Assembly: GCA_946477805.1 (NCBI GenBank)
Contig: CAMKZP010000227.1
Span: 1-6,374 of the forward strand
Source: an uncultured Enterobacter sp.
GTDB lineage: Bacteria > Pseudomonadota > Gammaproteobacteria > Enterobacterales > Enterobacteriaceae
Length of the DNA: 6,374 nt
Direction: 5' to 3'
In this document: positions 1 through 4,507 of the stretch, piece by piece
Layout: the number at the start of each line of letters is the position of its first letter
Position numbering within the stretch: position 1 is the first letter of the stretch
The notes under the pieces: model-generated
Databases searched by the model: none
Told to the model about the DNA's origin: nothing
What the model saw: the letters and a program-made list of their open reading frames with translations, nothing else
Position numbers and translations under genes: made by a program

Positions 1-998
1 CCAGACGTCCGGCGCTGCAGCTGATCGCGCAGGTTTGGCGGCGTGCCTTTAATGGTCAGCGTGTCGGTGGCCGGATCCCAGAAAATACGCTCCCCGAGCA
101 GCATGGCGTCAAAGTTGATGGTTAACCCACCGCCGCTGCCGGCAAATTTCGTCAGCTGACGCAGCGTGCTGCGGTCCGCCGGGAAGCTCTCTTCCAGCTC
201 GTAGCCCTTATCCGCGGTGAATTCCTGGAAGCTTACTTCGCTCACGCCCGCCAGCTCTTTAGAGAGCGACTCCAGCTCAATCTCTTCGCCCGCCTGCAGC
301 TGTTCGTTGCAATAGCTGTAAACCTGCTGACGCACGGTCTGGCGTTCAGATTTATCGAGCTGCGCTTCTGCCGTAAAGTCATCAACGGCCTGCAGCAAAC
401 CTTTGTTCTGCGCTTTGGCGTTCAGACCCTCGCTGGCGCCGAGGAAATCCATAAAGAAATCCGCCACTTTGCGCCCCACGCGTCCTTTCAGGAAGGTCAG
501 GTAGCGGGTGGACTCCGGATTGGTTTCCCACTCGGTCAAATCGATGCGCGCCACGATATCCGCATGGTTGATATCGAGATAGTGCGTGGAGCTAATGTCC
601 AGCTGCTCGTTCACGCGCATGCTGCTTAAATTGTTCAGCACGGTCACCAGCAGGTATTCCACCGCCAGGTAGCGGTAATGGCAGAACAGGACGATTCCGC
701 CATCGGCAAAGGGATACTTCGCCAGCTCGTCGCGCAACCGTCCGGTTGCTGCGCGGCTAAATGCCAGGAAATCCTCTTCACCCTGACGCTGAAGGCGCAG
801 GCTATCAGCCAGCTCGCTCTCTTCGCTAAACAGACCGTAGGCTTTATTTTTAGCACTGTAGACGCGGTGAAGCTCCGCCATCATTTCCACAACGGTAGCC
901 GTGGGTTCAAGTAACGAATCGCGAAGCACCACTTCAAGGGTTTGCTCATCACGCTTGATAAGCTGGTGCAGGGCAATCTGGTTGATTTCCAGACTCAT
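1..998 (-). CDS. yejK: Nucleoid-associated protein YejK (NdpA), 3' end cut by window edge
   Basis: This reads from an ATG at 998 leftwards with no stop; 332 codons are visible. The family protein in E. coli is 335 residues, so only about three C-terminal residues and the stop lie outside the window. The start MSLEINQIALHQLIKRDEQ and the last visible residues LQRRTSG match E. coli YejK as I recall it. YejK/NdpA is a nucleoid-associated protein of the NA37/YejK family that binds double-stranded DNA in the cytoplasm; its exact role is poorly defined, though effects on topoisomerases have been reported. I see no membrane segment or signal peptide, as expected. The start is supported by AAGGAG at 1007-1012 on the minus strand, 8 nt before the ATG. 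It is divergently oriented from yejL. The frame is open throughout, with no frameshift. Confidence 0.96.
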   Translation of the reverse strand, partial: MSLEINQIALHQLIKRDEQTLEVVLRDSLLEPTATVVEMMAELHRVYSAKNKAYGLFSEESELADSLRLQRQGEEDFLAFSRAATGRLRDELAKYPFADGGIVLFCHYRYLAVEYLLVTVLNNLSSMRVNEQLDISSTHYLDINHADIVARIDLTEWETNPESTRYLTFLKGRVGRKVADFFMDFLGASEGLNAKAQNKGLLQAVDDFTAEAQLDKSERQTVRQQVYSYCNEQLQAGEEIELESLSKELAGVSEVSFQEFTADKGYELEESFPADRSTLRQLTKFAGSGGGLTINFDAMLLGERIFWDPATDTLTIKGTPPNLRDQLQRRTS

Positions 999-1006
999 GA
1001 TAAACT

Positions 1007-1012
1007 CTCCTT
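1007..1012 (-). promoter_or_regulatory. Ribosome binding site of yejK
   Basis: On the minus strand this reads AAGGAG, followed by 8 nt and the ATG at 998. It is a near-consensus Shine-Dalgarno sequence and fixes the yejK start. By contrast, the divergent yejL and yejM genes have only weak sites. Confidence 0.8.
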
Positions 1013-1026
1013 TTAGACCGGGCGGT

Positions 1027-1055
1027 ATTCAACCACCACCAGCGCATGTGTGCAA
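1027..1055 (-). promoter_or_regulatory. Candidate promoter for yejK
   Basis: On the minus strand there is TTGCAC (1050-1055) as a -35 candidate, a 17-bp spacer, and TTGAAT (1027-1032) as a -10 candidate. The -10 matches 4 of 6 consensus bases and the -35 only 3 of 6. Predicted transcription would start near 1020, giving a leader of about 20 nt that contains the ribosome site. This is inference from consensus matching only. Confidence 0.3.
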
Positions 1056-1088
1056 CAGAAGATAAAAAAGGGGAAAAAAAGCTGTTGC
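1052..1088. repeat. Inverted repeat GCAACAG/CTGTTGC flanking a purine-rich tract
   Basis: GCAACAG at 1052-1058 and CTGTTGC at 1082-1088 are perfect 7-bp inverted arms. The 23-nt interior is A and G on the plus strand except for one T. It lies in the divergent yejK-yejL spacer, where an operator or a bent A-tract would act on both genes. It is not an intrinsic terminator, because no T-run follows an arm. Confidence 0.6.
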
Positions 1089-1132
1089 TACGGTAATATG
1101 TCGCCCTTCTCTCAACAAACTGATTTTGATTT

Positions 1133-1360
1133 ATGCCACAACATTCCCGCTACAGTGACGAACACGTTGAACAACTGCTCAGTGAGCTGGTCAACGTACT
1201 GGAAAAACATAAAACGCCGACCGATCTTTCCCTGATGGTATTGGGAAATATGGTCACCAACCTTATTAATACCAGCGTTGCTCCGGCTCAGCGTCAGGCG
1301 ATCGCCAAATCTTTCGCCCAGGCCCTGCAGTCCTCCGTTAGCGACGACCAGGCACACTAA
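1133..1360 (+). CDS. yejL: UPF0352 family protein YejL
   Basis: This 75-residue protein has exactly the E. coli YejL length and nearly the same sequence, starting MPQHSRYSDEHVEQLLSEL and containing the conserved core LMVLGNMVTNLINTS. Function is unknown. It is a small soluble helical protein (UPF0352) with no signal peptide or membrane segment. The ATG at 1133 is chosen from family length; no good Shine-Dalgarno precedes it (upstream is CTGATTTTGATTT), so translation may be modest. The stop at 1360 lies 19 nt before the yejM start, so the two are almost certainly one transcript. This pairing with yejM is conserved across enterobacteria. A role linked to YejM is possible by context but not shown by the sequence. 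Confidence 0.95.
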   Translation: MPQHSRYSDEHVEQLLSELVNVLEKHKTPTDLSLMVLGNMVTNLINTSVAPAQRQAIAKSFAQALQSSVSDDQAH

Positions 1361-1379
1361 GAGAAACGAACAACAGTTT

Positions 1380-3140
1380 ATGGTGACGAACCGTCAGCGC
1401 TACCGTGAAAAAGTCTCCCAGATGGTCAGTTGGGGGCACTGGTTTGCCCTGTTCAACATTCTGTTGGCGACGGCGATCGGCTGCCGTTATCTGTTTGTGG
1501 CAGACTGGCCTACCACGCTAACCGGGCGTATCTACTCCTGGATGAGCGTTGTCGGCCACTTTAGCTTTCTGGTGTTCGCCACCTATCTGCTGATCCTGTT
1601 CCCGCTGACGTTTATCGTCATGTCCCAGCGTCTGATGCGGTTCTTGTCCGCGATCCTCGCGACCGCGGGCATGACGCTCTTGCTCATCGACAGCGAAGTG
1701 TTTACCCGGTTTCACCTGCACCTCAACCCTATCGTCTGGGAGCTGGTGATTAACCCCGATCAGAACGAGACCGCGCGCGACTGGCAGCTGATGTTCATCA
1801 GCGTCCCGATCATCCTTCTGATTGAAATGCTGTTCGCGACGTGGAGCTGGCAAAAGCTGCGCAGTTTGACCCGGCGTCGCCATTATGCGAAGCCCGTCGC
1901 AGCGCTGTTCTTTCTCTCATTTATTGGTTCGCACCTGATGTACATCTGGGCGGATGCGAACTTCTATCGCCCTATTACCATGCAGCGCGCTAACCTGCCG
2001 CTCTCCTATCCTATGACGGCGCGCCGCTTTCTTGAGAAACACGGCCTGCTGGATGCGCAGGAGTACCAGCGCCGCCTGGTTGAGCAAGGTAATCCGGAAG
2101 CGGTCAGCGTGCAGTACCCGCTCAGCGAACTGCGCTACCGTGACATGGGCCGGGGCCAAAACGTCCTGCTGATCACCGTTGATGGCCTGAACTATTCCCG
2201 CTACGAGAAGCAGATGCCTGCCCTTGCCGAATTTGCGGAGAAAAACATTTCGTTCACCCAGCATATGAGCTCCGGTAACTCGACCGATGCGGGTATCTTC
2301 GGCCTGTTCTATGGCATCTCGTCCGGGTATATGGACGGCGTACTGTCCGCGCGTATTCCTGCCGCATTGATTACCGGCCTCAATCAGCAGGGCTATCAGT
2401 TAGGGCTGTTCTCTTCCGATGGCTTTAACAGCTCGCTGTATCGTCAGGCGCTGCTCTCTGATTTCTCGCTGCCGGCCGCGCAGAGCCAGTCCGACGCGCA
2501 GACCGCCAACCAGTGGATAAACTGGCTGCAACGCTACGCGCAGGAAGACAACCGCTGGTTCTCCTGGGTTGCCTTTAACGGCACAACGCTTGATGACAGC
2601 AATCAAAAAGGGTTCGCGCGTCGTTACGCCCGCGCGGCAGGTGATGTCGACGCGCAGATTAGCCGCGTGCTGGACGCCCTGCGCGAATCAGGCAAACTGG
2701 ACAACACCGTGGTGATCGTTACCGCGGGACACGGCATCCCGCTGGGCGACGAGAAAAAGGGTATGGACTGGTCACGTCCAAACCTGCATGTGCCGCTGGT
2801 TATCCACTGGCCGGGTACCCCGGCGCAGCGCATCTCTATGCTCACCGACCATAAAGACGTGATGACCACGCTGATGCAACGCCTGCTGCACGTCAGCACG
2901 CCAGCGAACGAATACTCGCAGGGGCAGGATCTGTTTAGCGCCACGCGTCGTCACAACTGGGTGACGGCAGCGGGCGGTAACACGCTGGCGGTGACAACGC
3001 CAGAGCTGACGCTGGTGCTTAACAGCAACGGGAACTATCAGACGTATAGTCTCGACGGTGAAAAGATTAAAGACCAGAAGCCGCAGCTAAGCCTTCTTCT
3101 GCAGGTACTGACGGATGAGAAGCGCTTTATCGCTAACTGA
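1380..3140 (+). CDS. yejM: Inner-membrane LPS sensor YejM (PbgA/LapC), sulfatase-fold protein
   Basis: This is a 586-residue protein, the same length as E. coli YejM/PbgA/LapC. About five transmembrane helices occupy residues 18-42, 55-82, 84-105, 135-155 and 171-190. A linker with the lipid A-binding segment PMTARRFLEKHG (211-222, including R215 and R216) follows, then a periplasmic domain of alkaline phosphatase/sulfatase fold from about 245 to the end. D268 (ITVDG) and T302 stand at the pseudo-active or metal site. In E. coli YejM senses lipopolysaccharide in the outer leaflet of the inner membrane and restrains LapB-FtsH cleavage of LpxC, so setting LPS synthesis; it is essential there. 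The ATG at 1380 gives the family length; an upstream in-frame ATG at 1278 lies inside yejL and is rejected. The ribosome site is weak (AAGAGA about 15 nt upstream), so coupling to yejL is plausible. H451 replaces the residue I recall as Arg in E. coli. Confidence 0.97.
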   Translation: MVTNRQRYREKVSQMVSWGHWFALFNILLATAIGCRYLFVADWPTTLTGRIYSWMSVVGHFSFLVFATYLLILFPLTFIVMSQRLMRFLSAILATAGMTLLLIDSEVFTRFHLHLNPIVWELVINPDQNETARDWQLMFISVPIILLIEMLFATWSWQKLRSLTRRRHYAKPVAALFFLSFIGSHLMYIWADANFYRPITMQRANLPLSYPMTARRFLEKHGLLDAQEYQRRLVEQGNPEAVSVQYPLSELRYRDMGRGQNVLLITVDGLNYSRYEKQMPALAEFAEKNISFTQHMSSGNSTDAGIFGLFYGISSGYMDGVLSARIPAALITGLNQQGYQLGLFSSDGFNSSLYRQALLSDFSLPAAQSQSDAQTANQWINWLQRYAQEDNRWFSWVAFNGTTLDDSNQKGFARRYARAAGDVDAQISRVLDALRESGKLDNTVVIVTAGHGIPLGDEKKGMDWSRPNLHVPLVIHWPGTPAQRISMLTDHKDVMTTLMQRLLHVSTPANEYSQGQDLFSATRRHNWVTAAGGNTLAVTTPELTLVLNSNGNYQTYSLDGEKIKDQKPQLSLLLQVLTDEKRFIAN

Positions 3141-3160
3141 TTAATTATAAACCAGTTAGC
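3132..3160 (+). repeat. Hairpin overlapping the yejM stop codon
   Basis: GCTAACTG (3132-3139) and CAGTTAGC (3153-3160) are perfect 8-bp inverted arms around a 13-nt AT-rich loop. The left arm contains the last two codons and part of the TGA stop of yejM. No T-run follows, so it is a poor intrinsic terminator. It may protect the mRNA 3' end or be a processing site, and read-through towards the tRNA promoter region is possible. Confidence 0.65.
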
Positions 3161-3172
3161 ACGCTCTTCCTC

Positions 3173-3200
3173 TTGCAATCGAAAAGGAATCGAGTAGTAT
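3173..3200 (+). promoter_or_regulatory. Promoter of the tRNA-Pro gene
   Basis: TTGCAA (3173-3178) as -35 and TAGTAT (3195-3200) as -10 are separated by 16 bp. Each matches 4 of 6 consensus bases. Transcription would start near 3207, about 7 nt before the mature tRNA 5' end at 3214, a very short leader to be removed by RNase P. The position directly before a tRNA gene makes it credible. Confidence 0.6.
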
Positions 3201-3213
3201 TCATTTTATGCGT

Positions 3214-3290
3214 CGGCACGTAGCGCAGCCTGGTAGCGCACCGTCATGGGGTGTCGGGGGTCGGAGGTTCAAATCCTCTCGTGCCGACCA
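3214..3290 (+). tRNA. proL: tRNA-Pro (anticodon GGG)
   Basis: This 77-nt gene has CCA encoded at 3288-3290. The acceptor stem CGGCACG (3214-3220) pairs fully with CGTGCCG (3280-3286). The D arm is GCGC/GCGC at 3223-3226 and 3236-3239. The anticodon loop ATGGGGT (3246-3252) has anticodon GGG at 3248-3250, decoding CCC and CCU. The anticodon stem CCGTC/GTCGG has one T-T mismatch. The T arm is GGAGG with loop TTCAAAT at 3268-3274. A C1-G72 first pair and A73 are typical identity features of bacterial proline tRNA. The sequence looks the same as E. coli proL as I recall it. It appears monocistronic, with its own promoter and terminator. No duplicate of its 3' end, which would mark an integrated element, is seen in the window. 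Confidence 0.98.
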
Positions 3291-3298
3291 AATAAAAA

Positions 3299-3352
3299 AA
3301 CCAACCGGTCAGGGCAATGTCGATCAAGGATCGCTTAACCAATCCGGTGGGT
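3299..3352 (+). repeat. Paired AACCAA(T)CCGGT repeats and hairpin in the tRNA trailer
   Basis: AACCAACCGGT (3299-3309) recurs as AACCAATCCGGT (3337-3348). Because CCGG is self-complementary, 3300-3308 can also pair with 3344-3352 (9 positions, one mismatch). An inner hairpin CGATC-AAG-GATCG sits at 3321-3333. Together they would give the tRNA precursor trailer a compact two-stem fold before the terminator. The fold is inferred by eye, not computed. Confidence 0.5.
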
Positions 3353-3355
3353 ACT

Positions 3356-3391
3356 AAAAAAGGGCTCCATGCTTGTCATGGAGCCCTTTTT
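3356..3391 (+). terminator. Strong bidirectional intrinsic terminator
   Basis: GGGCTCCATG (3362-3371) pairs perfectly with CATGGAGCCC (3377-3386) around the 5-nt loop CTTGT. Six A residues precede (3356-3361) and five T residues follow (3387-3391). On the plus strand it ends the tRNA-Pro precursor. Read on the minus strand it also has a T-run and can end the transcript of the small membrane-protein gene whose stop is at 3479. Confidence 0.93.
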
Positions 3392-3478
3392 AAATGGCAC
3401 TTTCGCAGAAACCAGAGATTATCAACCTCACGGCAGCCGATGAAGTGCAGAGCCTGGCTAGCTATACATAACCCTGAC

Positions 3479-3739
3479 TTAGTGCTTTTCACGATCGCCC
3501 AGGAAGTAAATCCCCAGCGGAATAGCAAGCAGAACGGTGAATACCAGGCTATAAACGCAGATCATCGCGGACTGCAGAACATACATGCTGGTTGTCCACT
3601 GTGAGAGCGGGATGTTGTATTGTTCAATCACGCCGACGATGGTTGCCCGCCCGACGCAGGCGACGGCAATCATAAATACAACCATCAGCGCCAGCAGGAA
3701 TTTCCGGCCTTCAGCTGTTTTGAGTTTCGCGCGAACCAT
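3479..3739 (-). CDS. Small two-helix inner-membrane protein, probably DUF2534 family
   Basis: This is an 86-residue protein of unknown function. Two hydrophobic segments are evident, at about residues 13-37 (FLLALMVVFMIAVACVG and following) and 51-80 (MYVLQSAMICVYSLVFTVLL and following), joined by a short polar turn (IEQYNIPLSQWTT). The basic N-terminus (R3, K5, K7, R12, K13) and charged C-terminus (GDREKH) suggest a helical hairpin with both ends in the cytoplasm. I think it belongs to the enterobacteria-restricted DUF2534 family, from memory of such proteins near eco; this is not certain. The ATG at 3739 is supported by AAGGGAAGAG just upstream on the minus strand. It is a single-gene unit, divergent from eco and ending towards the shared terminator at 3356-3391. 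I see no clear promoter match upstream. Confidence 0.85.
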   Translation of the reverse strand: MVRAKLKTAEGRKFLLALMVVFMIAVACVGRATIVGVIEQYNIPLSQWTTSMYVLQSAMICVYSLVFTVLLAIPLGIYFLGDREKH

Positions 3740-3807
3740 CTCTCTTCCCTTTACAGATGAATAACATTATTGGCACTTAAAATAACACGATCTCCCCCCT
3801 GACTCCA

Positions 3808-3845
3808 CACCAGCACAATCAACCACCAGACAACCAAAACACCAG
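3808..3845. repeat. Three CACCAG hexamers at exact 16-nt spacing
   Basis: CACCAG occurs at 3808-3813, 3824-3829 and 3840-3845, each start 16 nt from the next. The plus strand here is almost only A and C (minus strand G/T-rich). It lies 69-106 bp upstream of the small membrane-protein start and about 100-140 bp upstream of the eco start, so it could be an operator or be transcribed in a leader. No known binding site is recognised. Confidence 0.6.
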
Positions 3846-3859
3846 TTTATTTGACTAAC

Positions 3860-3872
3860 CATTTTGAAAATG
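3860..3872. repeat. Short perfect palindrome CATTTT-G-AAAATG
   Basis: Six-base arms surround a single central G at 3866. It sits between two TTGACT hexamers (3851-3856 and 3893-3898) upstream of eco, where a dimeric regulator could bind. Such AT-rich palindromes also arise by chance. Confidence 0.4.
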
Positions 3873-3892
3873 TAGGTAAATCAATCCATTCA

Positions 3893-3920
3893 TTGACTGG
3901 CGTTATGCTAATCTTGTCAT
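3893..3920 (+). promoter_or_regulatory. Candidate eco promoter
   Basis: TTGACT (3893-3898, 5 of 6 to the -35 consensus) is followed after 16 bp by TGTCAT (3915-3920, 4 of 6 to the -10 consensus). A start near 3927 would give a leader of about 20 nt that still holds the ribosome site. An alternative is the extended -10-like TGCTAATCT at 3906-3914. The choice is not secure. Confidence 0.4.
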
Positions 3921-3934
3921 GAACGTTTTGACAT

Positions 3935-3940
3935 AAAGGA
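3935..3940 (+). promoter_or_regulatory. Ribosome binding site fixing the GTG start of eco
   Basis: AAAGGA stands 6 nt before GTG at 3947. An in-frame TGA at 3929-3931 excludes any start further upstream, and the next in-frame Met (residue 45) would remove the signal peptide. The GTG is therefore the start. Confidence 0.8.
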
Positions 3941-3946
3941 ATAACT

Positions 3947-4450
3947 GTGAAAAACGCACCTAAATTTGCCATCGCCCTCGTCGCCGCTGCCTGCGTCAGT
4001 GCCAGCGCTTTTGCGAACGACACCGCTAAGCAGCAGCCGCTGGAAAAAGTAGCGCCGTTCCCGCAAGCGGAAAAAGGGATGAAGCGCCAGGTGATCCAGC
4101 TGCCTGTTCAGCAGGATGAAGCAAACTTTAAGGTTGAGCTGTTAATCGGCCAAACGCTGGAAGTGGACTGCAACCAGCACCGCCTGGGCGGCCGCCTGGA
4201 AAGCAAAACGCTGGAAGGCTGGGGCTATGATTACTACGTCTTTGATAAAGTGACGTCGCCGGTCTCCACCATGATGGCCTGCCCGGACGGTAAAAAAGAG
4301 CAGAAATTCGTGACCGCGTATCTGGGCGACAATAGCCTGCTGCGTTACAACAGCAAGTTGCCGATCGTGGTGTACACGCCAGAAAACGTGGATGTGAAAT
4401 ATCGCGTGTGGAAGGCGGATGAGAGCGTCGGTCAGGCGGTAGTTCGTTAA
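3947..4450 (+). CDS. eco: Ecotin, periplasmic serine protease inhibitor
   Basis: This is a 167-residue precursor, compared with 162 in E. coli. Residues 1-23 form a Sec signal peptide: K2 and K6, a hydrophobic core, then AFA before N24. The mature protein is about 144 residues. Conserved ecotin blocks follow: QPLEKVAPFPQAEKGMKRQ, VELLIGQTLEVDCN, LEGWGYDYYVFDKV and DVKYRVWKA. C75 and C112 correspond to the single disulfide, and STMMAC (107-112) is the reactive loop with P1 Met at 109, the residue that lets ecotin inhibit trypsin, chymotrypsin, elastase and factor Xa types. Ecotin acts as a periplasmic homodimer and protects the cell from host and environmental proteases. The start codon is GTG. 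The N-terminal signal differs from that of E. coli while the mature part is highly conserved. It converges with mqo on a shared terminator. Confidence 0.97.
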   Translation: MKNAPKFAIALVAAACVSASAFANDTAKQQPLEKVAPFPQAEKGMKRQVIQLPVQQDEANFKVELLIGQTLEVDCNQHRLGGRLESKTLEGWGYDYYVFDKVTSPVSTMMACPDGKKEQKFVTAYLGDNSLLRYNSKLPIVVYTPENVDVKYRVWKADESVGQAVVR

Positions 4451-4469
4451 AACGTCGTCCGTTAAAAAC

Positions 4470-4505
4470 AGGCCGGGTAGGCGTCAGCGCCACCCGGCCT
4501 TTATA
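4470..4505. terminator. Shared eco/mqo terminator, REP-like hairpin
   Basis: AGGCCGGGT (4470-4478) pairs with ACCCGGCCT (4492-4500), and inside it GGCG (4480-4483) pairs with CGCC (4488-4491) around the loop TCAG, leaving A4479 bulged. On the plus strand TTTATATTTT follows, suiting termination of eco. On the minus strand the A-run before the stem (4464-4469) gives a T-rich tail suited to mqo. The GCCGGGTGGCGC...CCCGGC type is the common enterobacterial intergenic REP-like motif. Confidence 0.82.
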
Positions 4506-4507
4506 TT

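Noticed and set aside
678..914. Open frames on both strands within 644-914
   Set aside because: These lie within yejK, which is continuously open from 998 to 1 in its own frame and matches the family along its length.
1112..1357. An 81-codon minus-strand open frame over yejL
   Set aside because: It is antisense to yejL, which is conserved over its full length; there is no ribosome site or family resemblance.
1278..1379. In-frame upstream extension of yejM from an ATG at 1278
   Set aside because: It lies inside yejL in another frame, lacks a ribosome site, and adds 34 residues that the 586-residue family does not have. The ATG at 1380 gives the exact family length.
3275..3480. A possible phage or island attachment duplicate downstream of the tRNA
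   Set aside because: No second copy of the tRNA 3' end (GTGCCGACCA or the T-arm) is seen downstream in the window, and no integrase gene is present. The AACCAA(T)CCGGT repeats do not match the tRNA.
3317..3604. A 95-codon plus-strand open frame through the terminator
   Set aside because: It runs across the strong terminator and then antisense to the small membrane-protein gene, and its product has no coherent features.
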